A stretch of 64,000 bases of DNA from Proteobacteria bacterium SG_bin4. GTDB taxonomy: Bacteria > Pseudomonadota > Gammaproteobacteria > Burkholderiales > Nitrosomonadaceae. The stretch is from NCBI GenBank assembly GCA_002083395.1, contig LWDH01000002.1:16102-80101 (forward strand), read 5' to 3'. Under the pieces are notes generated by a model that searched no databases, was not told the DNA's origin, and saw only the letters and a program-made list of their open reading frames with translations. Shown piece after piece: positions 51,914-61,897 of this stretch. Each line of letters begins with the position of its first letter. Within the stretch, counting starts at the first letter, position 1. The position numbers and the translations under genes are program-made.

Positions 51914-52303
51914 TTACTGTATGGCTGCTGCATTGATGCTGTTACTGCTGGTGCTCTTAGCTTGTTGATCAACGGTTAACATATTTTTGTGTAATTCTGC
52001 TTGTGCTAAATCCTCTTCAAGCTGATGCTCATGCTCACGAATATTGGCACGCAAATGCGATACATCATCTTGTCCTCTGCGGCCGTAGACATAGGCGTGA
52101 TCTTCATGCTCTTCCAGATCTTGCTGGTATTTTTCCACAATCGCAGCTTCTTCTTTCGCCAGGTTTTCGTAATAGGTAGCTGCGGCTACATGGTCATTGG
52201 GATTGATGTGACTCGGCAATGCAGGCACTTCGGCAAATGCGGAAGCTGTCATCAAACCGAATGCGAGGACAGACAAAATAGCGCTTATTTTTAATGCTTT
52301 CAT
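51914..52303 (-). CDS. Small exported helical protein of unknown function
   Basis: A 129-residue protein with a Sec signal peptide ending SAFAE (about residue 24) and a mature part that is almost wholly helical, rich in Glu, His and Ala (EKYQQDLEEHEDHAYVYGR, NIREHEHQLEEDLAQAELH), with a Ser/Asn/Ala-rich tail. Ten histidines suggest possible metal binding. The start 52303 has a strong GGAGG 8 bases upstream. It has its own terminator, so it is monocistronic and probably well expressed. No family was recognised. Confidence 0.75.
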   Translation of the reverse strand: MKALKISAILSVLAFGLMTASAFAEVPALPSHINPNDHVAAATYYENLAKEEAAIVEKYQQDLEEHEDHAYVYGRRGQDDVSHLRANIREHEHQLEEDLAQAELHKNMLTVDQQAKSTSSNSINAAAIQ

Positions 52304-52625
52304 TTTAATTTCCTCCATCGTTAAAATTCTTAAGTGTTGCCATCTTAGCGAAGGCAAAAGACAACGTATATTGGGGAAACCCTGGTTTTTTTATAAGGGA
52401 AACCATTAGACGAATCTGTTTTGATTTCAATGAAGTAAACTCTGCAGGGACCGGATCGATAGATCTGATCTAGTTATTCCGGGCTGTGCGGTTTGCAATC
52501 CATTTATGGTTTGCGGTAATTTAAGCACGCGAACTATGCGGATTTGGTTTCAAATCTGTATACTGCAAGACTTTCGAAGTGATTTTCTGACTTGAATCCA
52601 TCCATCAACCAGCCGGAGCCAGTCT
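52304..52625. other. Intergenic region before sdhB
   Basis: 322 bases between the divergent small periplasmic protein gene and sdhB. A TATACT hexamer at 52559-52564 is a possible -10 for the sdhB operon, but no matching -35 is seen. No sdhC, sdhD or sdhA remnants were found here. No stable hairpin was noticed. Confidence 0.4.
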
Positions 52626-53321
52626 ATGAAATTTTCGATTTACCGCTACGATCCCGATAAAGATGAACAGCCTTATATGCAGGATTATGATATCCAGCTG
52701 GCGCCGACCGATAAGATGCTGCTGGATGCGTTGCTGCGAATCAAAACAGTCGATGATAGTTTGAGTTTGCGACGCTCTTGCCGCGAGGGAGTATGTGGAT
52801 CGGATGCGATGAATATCAACGGCCGTAACGGATTATCATGCATCACGCCGCTCAGCGGTTTGACAGAACCGGTTGAAATCCGCCCGCTGCCGGGTTTGCC
52901 GGTGATCCGCGATTTGATCGTCGATATGACGCAGTTTTTTCAGCAGTATCATTCGATCAAGCCTTATTTGATCAACAATGATCCGCCGCCGGAAACCGAA
53001 CGGTTACAATCGCCGGAAGAACGGGCAGCGCTGGATGGTGTATACGAATGCATTTTATGCGCATGTTGTTCGACTTCGTGTCCGTCGTTCTGGTGGAATC
53101 CGGATAAGTTTGTCGGCCCGGCCGGATTGTTGCAAGCGTACCGGTTTCTGGCGGATAGCCGCGATCAGGCAACCGCTGAACGGCTGGATAATTTAGAAGA
53201 TCCATACCGGTTATTCCGCTGCCATTCCATCATGAATTGCGCCGATGCCTGTCCGAAGGGCTTGAATCCGACCGAGGCAATCGGCAAAATCAAAGACATG
53301 ATGGTTAAACGGATGGTATGA
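52626..53321 (+). CDS. sdhB: Succinate dehydrogenase iron-sulfur subunit SdhB
   Basis: Carries electrons from the flavoprotein SdhA to quinone through three iron-sulfur clusters. The 231-residue protein shows all of them: the 2Fe-2S loop SCREGVCGSDAMNING with a later Cys, the 4Fe-4S motif CILCACCSTSCP, and the 3Fe-4S motif CHSIMNCADACPKGLNP. It begins at the first residues of the family (MKFSIYRYDPD). Surprisingly it heads the operon: sdhC, sdhD and sdhA, normally just upstream, are absent. It overlaps sdhE by 4 bases. Confidence 0.96.
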   Translation: MKFSIYRYDPDKDEQPYMQDYDIQLAPTDKMLLDALLRIKTVDDSLSLRRSCREGVCGSDAMNINGRNGLSCITPLSGLTEPVEIRPLPGLPVIRDLIVDMTQFFQQYHSIKPYLINNDPPPETERLQSPEERAALDGVYECILCACCSTSCPSFWWNPDKFVGPAGLLQAYRFLADSRDQATAERLDNLEDPYRLFRCHSIMNCADACPKGLNPTEAIGKIKDMMVKRMV

Positions 53322-53551
53322 AGGAATTCGAACGGGCGTGTTGGCGCTGCCGGCGCGGGATGCTCGAATTGGATATCGTATTGCAACGTTTCATGCATCG
53401 TTATTACGCAGATTTGGATGCGCAAGGATTAGCGCAGTTTGAACGATTGTTGTCGTTAGCGGATAACGATTTGTGGGATTTGATCACTGGCCGGAAGGCG
53501 AATACCGACCGGCAATGGCTGCCAATCCTGGAATTGTTGCAAAAGAGTTAG
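53318..53551 (+). CDS. sdhE: FAD assembly factor SdhE
   Basis: A 77-residue helical-bundle protein that promotes covalent flavin attachment to SdhA. The family motif R-G-x-x-E is present in CRRGMLELDIVL (about residues 12-23), followed by the conserved LLSLADNDLWDLITGR segment. It overlaps sdhB (ATGA) and lies 80 bases before gltA, the usual betaproteobacterial position between sdhB and gltA. Confidence 0.92.
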   Translation: MKEFERACWRCRRGMLELDIVLQRFMHRYYADLDAQGLAQFERLLSLADNDLWDLITGRKANTDRQWLPILELLQKS

Positions 53552-53632
53552 ATTTCTAGTGGTATTCTGGCAGTGCGTTTGTGTGGAAACAGCGCATACT
53601 AGTAACGATACGCATCAAGTGGAGAAGTAATT

Positions 53633-54934
53633 ATGGCACAAAAAGGCACAGCGACTCTGAATCTGAATAATGGCAGCGCACCGATTGAGCTGCCGGTGCT
53701 ATCCGGAACTATGGGCCCGGATGTCATCGATATCCGTAAGCTGCATGCGCAAAGCGGCTTGTTTACTTATGATCCCGGTTTTCTGTCGACAGCCAGTAAT
53801 AGTTCTACGATTACTTTTATTGATGGTGATAAAGGAATATTGCTCTATCGCGGTTATCCGATCGAACAATTGGCATTGCACTGCGATTTTGTGGATGTGT
53901 GCTATTTATTATTGCATGGGGAATTACCGGCTCCGGAGCAGAAAAAAACCTTTGATGCTGCGATCAAAAACCATTCGATGCTGCATGAACAATTGGTGCG
54001 GTTTTACAGCGGCTTCCGCCGCGATGCGCATCCGATGGCGGTGATGGTTGGCGTGGTTGGCGCATTGTCGGCGTTTTATCATGATTCGTTGAATATCTCC
54101 GATCCGGCGCACCGTGAACAATCCGCGTTTCGCTTGATTGCAAAATTGCCGACGATTACCGCGATGGCTTATAAATACAACATTGGGCAACCTTATGTTT
54201 ATCCGCAGAACAGCCTGAGTTACGCGGAGAACTTCCTGCATATGATGTTTTCCGTGCCGACCGATAAATACGAAGCCAATCCGGTAATTGTGCGCGCCTT
54301 GGATCGCATTCTGATCTTGCATGCCGATCACGAACAAAACGCTTCGACATCGACCGTCCGCTTGGCCGGCTCCAGCGGCGCCAATCCATTTGCCTGTGTT
54401 TCCGCGGGAATTTCTTGTTTGTGGGGGCCTGCGCATGGTGGCGCTAACGAGGCATGTTTGCGGATGTTGGAGGAAATCGGCGATGTGTCGCGCATCGATG
54501 AATTTATCCGGCGTGCTAAAAACAAGGAAGACAATTACCGGTTAATGGGTTTTGGACATCGTGTCTACAAAAACATGGATCCGCGCGCAAAACTGATGCG
54601 CGAAACCTGTCATGAGGTTTTGAATGAATTGGGCTTGCAAAATGACCGCTTGTTTAAGCTGGCGCTGCAGCTCGAAAAGATTGCCTTGGAAGACGATTAT
54701 TTCATTTCACGCAAGTTGTATCCGAATGTCGATTTTTACTCCGGCATTGTGCAGCGCGCGTTGGGGATTCCGACCAGTATGTTTACCGCTATTTTTGCGA
54801 TGGCGCGGACAGTCGGCTGGGTCGCGCAATGGAGTGAGATGGTATCCGATCCGGAACATAAAATCGGACGTCCGCGTCAGCTCTATACAGGTACAACGAT
54901 GCGCGACGTACCCGATTCCTATATCAAGAAATAA
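53633..54934 (+). CDS. gltA: Citrate synthase GltA
   Basis: Condenses acetyl-CoA with oxaloacetate. The 433-residue type II (hexameric, NADH-sensitive class) enzyme has the active-site segments LHADHEQNASTSTVRLAG (first catalytic His region), LWGPAHGGANEA and MGFGHRVYKNMDPRA, and the N-terminal extension typical of Gram-negative citrate synthase. GTGGAGAAG lies before the ATG. It is the third gene in the sdhB operon; sucA follows 30 bases after the stop. Confidence 0.97.
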   Translation: MAQKGTATLNLNNGSAPIELPVLSGTMGPDVIDIRKLHAQSGLFTYDPGFLSTASNSSTITFIDGDKGILLYRGYPIEQLALHCDFVDVCYLLLHGELPAPEQKKTFDAAIKNHSMLHEQLVRFYSGFRRDAHPMAVMVGVVGALSAFYHDSLNISDPAHREQSAFRLIAKLPTITAMAYKYNIGQPYVYPQNSLSYAENFLHMMFSVPTDKYEANPVIVRALDRILILHADHEQNASTSTVRLAGSSGANPFACVSAGISCLWGPAHGGANEACLRMLEEIGDVSRIDEFIRRAKNKEDNYRLMGFGHRVYKNMDPRAKLMRETCHEVLNELGLQNDRLFKLALQLEKIALEDDYFISRKLYPNVDFYSGIVQRALGIPTSMFTAIFAMARTVGWVAQWSEMVSDPEHKIGRPRQLYTGTTMRDVPDSYIKK

Positions 54935-54964
54935 CTGTTTATCCATTTGAGGGCTATCCATCCC

Positions 54965-57805
54965 ATGAATAAACCGTTGTTGGACGATCCCCTGCTGGTT
55001 GCTGCGAATGCCGCGTTTATCGAGGCAGTGTATGATGAATATCTGCATAATCCCAATTCGGTCAGTCTGGCGTGGCGGGAATATTTTGATCGTTTAGCGA
55101 AGCAACCGGATATCGTTGAGGCTAAACCTTCACAAATTCCTGCAACCAGCGCACCGGGCGGCAGTGCTGCGCAACCTCCCGGCATTGAGACGCAAGCCGC
55201 GTTACCCGAAGTAGTAGTGGCGGATACCGATGACCGTAAGCAAGTTGCTGTACTGCAACTGATAAACATGCACCGGTATCTCGGTCTTAATCAAGCAAAA
55301 CTCGATCCGCTCGGACTCAAACAGCAAACAGATATTCCCGAACTGAATCCTGCTCACTTCGGATTTACCGAAGCGGATATGGACAAAGTATTCAATACCG
55401 GTTCGCTGGTTGGTCCCGAACGTGCTTCTTTGCGCGAGATTTTGCAAATTTTGCAGGAAACCTATTGCGGTTCGATCGGCGCTGAATATATGTATATTTC
55501 TTCGGTCGAACAAAAACGCTGGATTCAGGCGCGCTTGGAAGGTCAACGGTCCAGTCCCGATTTCTCCGCCGACTATAAGCGGCATATTCTGGAGCGATTG
55601 GTTGCAGCGGAGGGATTGGAAAAGTATCTGCATACCCGTTACGTCGGACAGAAACGATTTTCCGGGGAAGGTAATGAAAGCCTGATTCCGCTGCTCGACA
55701 GTATTATTCATCGGGCCGGAAAAACCTGTGTGCAGCAGATTGTTATGGGTATGGCGCATCGCGCCCGGCTTAACGTATTGGTTAATACGCTGGGGAAAAT
55801 GCCCGGTGATTTGTTTCGGGAATTTGAGGAAAAACAGCCGCAACACCTACCTTCCGGCGATGTGAAATATCACCAGGGTTTTTCCTCAGCGATCAAAACC
55901 GCCGATGGTATTGTGCGTTTGGCGTTAGCGTTTAATCCTTCGCACCTGGAGATTGTCAACCCGGTGGTGGAAGGCTCGGTGCGCGCACGCCAGCATTTAC
56001 TCAACGATAAATTAGGCGACCGGGTGTTGCCGCTGTTGATTCACGGGGACGCCGCTTTTGCCGGTCAAGGCGTGGTAATGGAAACGCTGAATTTATCGCA
56101 AACACGGGGCTACGGTACCGGTGGCACGGTGCATGTCATTATCAATAACCAAATCGGGTTTACTACCTCGGATCCGCGCGATAGCCGTTCGACCTTGTAT
56201 TGCACTGATGTTGCCAAGATGATTGAAGCGCCGATTTTTCATGTCAATGGCGATGATCCGGAAGCTGTAGTGATGGCGGCGGAATTGGCGTTTGATTTCC
56301 GCATGCGGTTTCACAAAGATGTGGTGGTCGATCTGGTGTGTTTCCGCAAGCTGGGGCACAATGAACAAGATGAACCGATGGTGACGCAGCCGAAAATGTA
56401 TCAAGTGATCAGCCAGCATCCCGGCACCCGTCAGTTGTACGCCGACCGGCTGGTCGCGGAAAAAGTGATCCAGCCGCAGGACGCGGATTTGCTCATGCAG
56501 TCCTACCGGGAAGCGATGGATGAAGGCGTCAATCCGAATAAAGCTGTCTGTTACGACTATAAGTCGCCGTATGCCATCAACTGGGAGCCGTTTATCCGGC
56601 CGTTCAAGTGGAACAAAAAAGTTAAAACCGGTGTTTCATTGCAGATGCTCAAGCAACTTTCTCTACGGCTTACGGATATTCCCGAGGGTTTCAAGTTGCA
56701 CTCCCGGGTGGAAAAGATAATGGCCGACCGGCGACTGATGGGCAAAGGCGAATTGCCGCTGGATTGGGGGATGGCCGAGAATCTGGCCTATGCTACTTTA
56801 TTGAAAGAGGGGTATCCGGTCAGATTATCGGGACAGGATTCGGGGCGTGGAACTTTTTTTCATCGCCACGCGGAATTGCATGATCAAGTGACCGCGGATC
56901 AGAACGAGCGGATTTATGTGCCGTTGCGCCACCTTTATCCGGAGCAACCCGATTTCGTCGTGATCAATTCGATGTTGTCGGAAGAAGCAGTATTGGGTTT
57001 TGAATACGGCTATGCCACCACACAGCCGAATGAGCTGGTGATCTGGGAAGCTCAGTTCGGTGATTTTGCCAACGGCGCACAAGTGGTCATCGATCAGTTC
57101 ATTGCTTCCGGAGAGGCCAAGTGGGGGCGGTTGTGCGGCTTGGTCATGATGTTGCCGCATGGTTACGAAGGACAAGGACCGGAGCATTCTTCGGCACGGC
57201 TGGAACGCTATTTGCAGTTGTGCGCCGATTACAATATTCAAGTGTGCGTCCCTTCAACGCCAGCGCAAATGTTCCATTTGCTGCGGCGTCAAATGATCCG
57301 GCCAATCCGTAAGCCTTTGATTATCATGAGTCCGAAGAGCCTGCTGCGGCATAAGGAGTCGGTATCGAGTTTGGATGAATTGGCGCATGGTTATTTTTAC
57401 CCGGTCATTTCGGAGATCGACAATCTGGATCCACGCACCATTAAACGGCTCATTGTTTGCAGCGGAAAAATTTATTATGAATTGCTGGCTTACCGCAAAG
57501 AGCAGCGCATTGGCGATATGGCGATCATTCGTCTGGAGCAATTGTATCCATTTCCGCACGAGGAATTTCAGGCGGAAATTGATCGTTTCGTGAATGCCAA
57601 AGAAGTGGTGTGGTGCCAGGAAGAGCCGGGCAATCAGGGCGCATGGCACCGCATTCAGCATTATTTATTGCGTCACATGAAACCGGATCAAGCGTTGGCT
57701 TATGCATTGCGAGCGTCGTCGGCTTCTCCGGCAGTCGGTTACACGGCTAGGCACAAATTTACGCAAAACGAGTTGATCGTTGCGGCATTCCGAGAAAAAA
57801 TTTAG
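54965..57805 (+). CDS. sucA: 2-oxoglutarate dehydrogenase E1 component SucA
   Basis: Thiamine-diphosphate enzyme that decarboxylates 2-oxoglutarate and reductively succinylates the lipoyl group of SucB. The 946-residue protein has the N-terminal E2-binding region (LVAANAAFIEAVYDEYL), the thiamine domain with MGMAHRARLNVLVNTLG, HGDAAFAGQGVVMETLNLS and HVNGDDPEAVV, and the transketolase-like C-terminal half with LPHGYEGQGPEHSSARLER. ATG 54965 is used, since the upstream TTG-initiated extension lacks support. It lies between gltA and sucB. Confidence 0.97.
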   Translation: MNKPLLDDPLLVAANAAFIEAVYDEYLHNPNSVSLAWREYFDRLAKQPDIVEAKPSQIPATSAPGGSAAQPPGIETQAALPEVVVADTDDRKQVAVLQLINMHRYLGLNQAKLDPLGLKQQTDIPELNPAHFGFTEADMDKVFNTGSLVGPERASLREILQILQETYCGSIGAEYMYISSVEQKRWIQARLEGQRSSPDFSADYKRHILERLVAAEGLEKYLHTRYVGQKRFSGEGNESLIPLLDSIIHRAGKTCVQQIVMGMAHRARLNVLVNTLGKMPGDLFREFEEKQPQHLPSGDVKYHQGFSSAIKTADGIVRLALAFNPSHLEIVNPVVEGSVRARQHLLNDKLGDRVLPLLIHGDAAFAGQGVVMETLNLSQTRGYGTGGTVHVIINNQIGFTTSDPRDSRSTLYCTDVAKMIEAPIFHVNGDDPEAVVMAAELAFDFRMRFHKDVVVDLVCFRKLGHNEQDEPMVTQPKMYQVISQHPGTRQLYADRLVAEKVIQPQDADLLMQSYREAMDEGVNPNKAVCYDYKSPYAINWEPFIRPFKWNKKVKTGVSLQMLKQLSLRLTDIPEGFKLHSRVEKIMADRRLMGKGELPLDWGMAENLAYATLLKEGYPVRLSGQDSGRGTFFHRHAELHDQVTADQNERIYVPLRHLYPEQPDFVVINSMLSEEAVLGFEYGYATTQPNELVIWEAQFGDFANGAQVVIDQFIASGEAKWGRLCGLVMMLPHGYEGQGPEHSSARLERYLQLCADYNIQVCVPSTPAQMFHLLRRQMIRPIRKPLIIMSPKSLLRHKESVSSLDELAHGYFYPVISEIDNLDPRTIKRLIVCSGKIYYELLAYRKEQRIGDMAIIRLEQLYPFPHEEFQAEIDRFVNAKEVVWCQEEPGNQGAWHRIQHYLLRHMKPDQALAYALRASSASPAVGYTARHKFTQNELIVAAFREKI

Positions 57806-57817
57806 TAAGAGGGCGCC

Positions 57818-59059
57818 ATGCTAATTGAAGTCAAAGTTCCCGCATTATCTGAATCCGTTGCTGAAGCCACGCTGATCGCTTGGCATAAGAAAGCAGGGGA
57901 TACCGTGAACCGGTCAGAAAATCTGATCGATATCGAGACCGATAAGGTAGTGCTGGAATTGCCTGCGCCCAGCGCCGGCGTGTTGAGTAAAATCCTGAAG
58001 CAGGACGGTGCGACAGTAGTTAGCGGTGAAGTCATTGCAATGATTGATACCGAAGTCGTCGTGTCAAGCGAAAAGCAAACGGCGGCTGCTGAAAAGGAAA
58101 CAGTGATTGCTACCGGTAAGAGCGCCGAAAAAGCCAGCGCGGAAGCACTCGATACGGCTATTCCCATGCTGATGCCGGCAGCGCGAAAGCTGGCGGAAGA
58201 AAACGACCTGAAGGCAACGGAAACCTCCGCGATCAAGGGTACCGGCCTCGGCGGCCGGGTTACCAAGGAAGATGTTCAAGCCTACGTAGATGGCAAATCC
58301 CGTCCGATTGCACGGGCGGATAGCAAGCCTGTTTCTCCCGGAGCGGTTGCTGCCGGAACGCGCACGGAACGCCGGGTAGCGATGTCACGGCTGCGCCAGC
58401 GCATCGCGGAACGGCTGGTGCAATCGCAATCCACAGCCGCCATTTTGACGACATTTAATGAAGTCAATATGCAAGCGATCATGGATTTGCGTACGCGCTA
58501 TAAAACCGAATTCGAGAAGGAGCATGGCGTGAAGCTTGGGTTCATGTCATTTTTCGTGAAGGCGGCGGTTGCGGCGCTGAAAAAATATCCGATCGTCAAT
58601 GCATCGGTGGAAGGTAATGAAATCGTCTATCACGATTTTTACGACATTGGTATCGCGGTCGGCAGTCCGCGCGGACTGGTGGTGCCAATCATTCGCGACG
58701 CTGACAAGCTGTCGATGGCTGAGATTGAACTGCAGATTGCCGATTTCGCCAAGCGCGCCCAAGACGGTAAACTCGGTATCGACGAACTCAGCGGCGGTAC
58801 TTTCTCGATCACCAACGGCGGCGTATTCGGCTCGATGCTGTCGACCCCGATCATCAATCCGCCACAAAGCGCCATTCTCGGTATCCACGCCACCAAGGAG
58901 CGTCCGGTAGTCGAAAATGGCCAGATTGTGATTCGCCCGATGAATTATCTGGCGCTATCGTATGATCATCGCATTATCGATGGCCGCGAAGCGGTATTGT
59001 CGCTGGTAGCGATGAAAGAAGCGCTGGAATATCCGATGAGTCCGTTACTGGAGAAATGA
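57818..59059 (+). CDS. sucB: Dihydrolipoyllysine succinyltransferase SucB (E2 of 2-oxoglutarate dehydrogenase)
   Basis: Core acyltransferase of the 2-oxoglutarate dehydrogenase complex. The 413-residue protein has one lipoyl domain with the lipoylated Lys in IETDKVVLE (about residue 43), an Ala/Glu-rich linker, a peripheral-subunit-binding domain (PAARKLAEENDLKATETSAI), and the catalytic domain with YDHRIIDGREAVLSL at the end. The E3 gene lpd does not follow; the next gene is cti. A weak hairpin at 59067-59083 may end the operon. Confidence 0.96.
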   Translation: MLIEVKVPALSESVAEATLIAWHKKAGDTVNRSENLIDIETDKVVLELPAPSAGVLSKILKQDGATVVSGEVIAMIDTEVVVSSEKQTAAAEKETVIATGKSAEKASAEALDTAIPMLMPAARKLAEENDLKATETSAIKGTGLGGRVTKEDVQAYVDGKSRPIARADSKPVSPGAVAAGTRTERRVAMSRLRQRIAERLVQSQSTAAILTTFNEVNMQAIMDLRTRYKTEFEKEHGVKLGFMSFFVKAAVAALKKYPIVNASVEGNEIVYHDFYDIGIAVGSPRGLVVPIIRDADKLSMAEIELQIADFAKRAQDGKLGIDELSGGTFSITNGGVFGSMLSTPIINPPQSAILGIHATKERPVVENGQIVIRPMNYLALSYDHRIIDGREAVLSLVAMKEALEYPMSPLLEK

Positions 59060-59066
59060 AAATAAA

Positions 59067-59083
59067 CAAGGATTGATTCCTTG
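59067..59083 (+). terminator. Possible weak terminator after sucB
   Basis: Perfect 6-bp stem CAAGGA - TTGAT - TCCTTG eight bases after the sucB stop, followed by an AT-rich stretch but only a short T-run. It is the only candidate end signal for the TCA operon before cti. Confidence 0.4.
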
Positions 59084-59283
59084 ATTTAGATGGTTATTTT
59101 TCAAGGTTAAAGTAATCAGAATTTCATTCTTCTCAATTATTGTTGTATTTATTGATTGCATTTAGGTGAAATCAACTTCGTGAATCCGGATGCTGGATTT
59201 ATCAAGATACGCCGGTGAGTTCGACGATTCCTGCAGCGATAAGCGATGAGAACACATTTTGAATCCATGCTCCAAGGATTTTC

Positions 59284-61659
59284 ATGAAGTTATTCCACAT
59301 AATCAGACCCTTCTATTGTTTCTTCTTTTTGTTATCCGCCTGCCAAGGCGACAACAATCCGATAATTGCGCGCCAACAAGCACCGGTGCCAGTCGCGTTG
59401 CCGCCCGCGATAGAAAGACCGGTTTCGTATCATGAAGAGATTCGTCCGATTCTCGAAGCCAAATGTCTGTCCTGTCACAGTTGTTACGATGCACCGTGCC
59501 AGCTTAAGCTGGAGAACACGGATGGATTGTTGCGCGGGGCTTTTCGCGAATCCATTTATGTTGGTGCGCGCGCCGAGGCTCTGGCGCCAACCCGGCTCGG
59601 GATTGATGAGTTGACCGTTTCGGGATGGCGTGAACGCGGTTTTCATTCGGTTCTGCAGCCTCACGACACACGATCCGAACCGCTGATTGCAGGAATGATA
59701 TCTCTGGCGAAGCAATATCCATTCCCGCCAAACAGCAAGCTTCCGGATTCGATTGACCTGAGCATTACCCGGAAAAACCAGTGTGTCACCGGTGAGAGAT
59801 TTCCCGGTTATGCGCGGGACTATCCCCTCAGCGGCATGCCGTTTGCTGTTACCGGATTGAGTGATGAGGAATATGCGCTGCTGGCCGGGTGGGTCAGGCA
59901 GGGCGCAGTGATTACCGATGAACCGGTGATATTGACCGATGGCGAGAGAGAGTCGCTGTGGCAATGGGAATCGCTACTCAATCGTGATGATAATCGTGGC
60001 AAACTGGTGGCGCGCTGGTTGTATGAGCACTGGTTTATGGCGACGCTGTATTTTCCGGATCTGAATGGAGAGTTACGTTTTTTTGAGTTAATCCGCTCAT
60101 CAACAGCCCCTGGCAACGATATCATCCCGATCCCCACCGTATTTCCCAATGACGATCCCGAACAACCGTTTTTCTACCGTATCCGCCCGATTAACGGCAG
60201 CATTCTGCACAAACGCCGGATTCCTTATCCGCTTAACGCGGCCAAGCAGCAGCGTATCAACGAGCTATTTTTCTCTGATGAGTGGCCGCTGGACGAATTG
60301 CCAGGATACAGTTATGTGGAGCGGGTCAATCCATTCGCAACCTTTGCCGCGATCCCGGCGTATGCGCGTTACCGGTTTATGCTGGACGACGCCGAATACT
60401 ATATCCGGAATGTCATCCATGGACCGGTGTGCCGCGGTCAGATTGCTACCGACGTGATACGCGATCGTTTCTGGATTTTATTTCAGAACCCGGAGTCCGA
60501 TCTGTTTATTACTAATAGCGCTTATCAACGTCAAGCTATTCCATTACTGGAAATGCCCGGACAAAACGATGATTTGCTGGCGATGGGCGAGGAATGGCTT
60601 TGGTATCTCGGTCATCATAATGACTACCTGGCGCAGCGCCGCAGCCAGTATGTTTTGCAATATCCGCAAGGCGCTTCGCTGGATCATCTATGGGATGGTG
60701 ATCAGCAGAATCAAGATGCCTTGTTGACCATTACCCGTCACTACGATAGCGCTTCGGTTGCCCGCGGATTAATCGGCGATATTCCGCAGACACTCTGGCT
60801 CATGGATTATCCGCTGCTTGAACGCACCTATTACATACTGGTGGTAAATTACAACGTATTCGGCAATGTTGCCCATCAGCTTCTGACTAGACTGTATTTC
60901 GATCTGATACGCAATAGCTCGGAACATAACTTTTTGCGCTTGATACCCGATGGTCAACGCACAAACATCCTGCACAACTGGTATCAGCAAGCAGGCAAAC
61001 TGAAATTCGGGATTTTTTACGAAAATATCGACGATGTGTCGCCTTCAGCAGAACGCTTTGCAACCGCGGATCCGAAGCAGGAACTTGTGTTGCGGATTCT
61101 TGACCGGTTTGAGCCGGTGAATGCAATGGCCGATGACCCGATCAATCGATGCCGGGTGAAGGACTGTGTGCGCCCGGATCAACCACTCTGGATCCAAATA
61201 TCGGATCGAGCCTTGTCTACTATTGCTGCCCGCCCGGCGGGCGATTTGGTTGGCATCAACCAGTTGCCGGAAGTGACTTTCGTGAGAGTCAAACATGGTG
61301 AGGATAAACGCACGGTTTATACCTTGCTGCGGGATCGTGCGCATACCAATGTGGCTTTTATATTGGGTGAAGAATTCAGGTATCAACCCGAAAAAGACCG
61401 ACTAACGGTATACCCCGGCATTGCCGGCAGCTATCCGAATTTCATTTTTGATGTACCGAGCACGGACATCGAGGAATTTGCACTGCTGCTCGGCGCGGCA
61501 AAAAATGGAACCCATTTCGAGCATATTGTGAACACCTGGGGGGTGCGGCGCACACACCCGCATTTCTGGGAAATTCTGCATGACATCACCGCTTGGCAAG
61601 CAGAACGAGAACCTCTGATTGCCGGTATTTTTGATGTCAATCGCTATGAAAATTTTTGA
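59284..61659 (+). CDS. cti: Fatty acid cis/trans isomerase
   Basis: Periplasmic haem enzyme that turns cis-unsaturated membrane acyl chains into trans ones, stiffening the membrane under solvent, heat or osmotic stress. The 791-residue product has an N-terminal hydrophobic leader with a lipobox-like LSAC (Cys20), then the c-type haem motif CLSCHSCYDAPC (Cys61, Cys64, His65) typical of Cti. The long remainder has the family segments FPGYARDYPLSGMPFAVTGL and YPNFIFDVPSTDIEEF. Length is usual. It follows sucB by about 220 bases and probably has its own promoter. Confidence 0.9.
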   Translation: MKLFHIIRPFYCFFFLLSACQGDNNPIIARQQAPVPVALPPAIERPVSYHEEIRPILEAKCLSCHSCYDAPCQLKLENTDGLLRGAFRESIYVGARAEALAPTRLGIDELTVSGWRERGFHSVLQPHDTRSEPLIAGMISLAKQYPFPPNSKLPDSIDLSITRKNQCVTGERFPGYARDYPLSGMPFAVTGLSDEEYALLAGWVRQGAVITDEPVILTDGERESLWQWESLLNRDDNRGKLVARWLYEHWFMATLYFPDLNGELRFFELIRSSTAPGNDIIPIPTVFPNDDPEQPFFYRIRPINGSILHKRRIPYPLNAAKQQRINELFFSDEWPLDELPGYSYVERVNPFATFAAIPAYARYRFMLDDAEYYIRNVIHGPVCRGQIATDVIRDRFWILFQNPESDLFITNSAYQRQAIPLLEMPGQNDDLLAMGEEWLWYLGHHNDYLAQRRSQYVLQYPQGASLDHLWDGDQQNQDALLTITRHYDSASVARGLIGDIPQTLWLMDYPLLERTYYILVVNYNVFGNVAHQLLTRLYFDLIRNSSEHNFLRLIPDGQRTNILHNWYQQAGKLKFGIFYENIDDVSPSAERFATADPKQELVLRILDRFEPVNAMADDPINRCRVKDCVRPDQPLWIQISDRALSTIAARPAGDLVGINQLPEVTFVRVKHGEDKRTVYTLLRDRAHTNVAFILGEEFRYQPEKDRLTVYPGIAGSYPNFIFDVPSTDIEEFALLLGAAKNGTHFEHIVNTWGVRRTHPHFWEILHDITAWQAEREPLIAGIFDVNRYENF

Positions 61660-61897
61660 CTGTAAGAATTTTAGGATTATGTTTTATCAGGTTATTTTTT
61701 ACTTTACCATTTAATGAATTGACGAAAATCTGGTTTTTTGCTGCAGTCGGGCAAAATTGTTACGGTAGATTCAATTTCGAAGTGCCACACCTGACGGTAA
61801 TTTTGTGTAACGCACTGTCTTTCCGAAGAATAGCTCAAATAGGGTTCTGAATCGCCCCGGGTTTTCTGGAGATAAAATGATTTGAGAGGAGGAAGAG

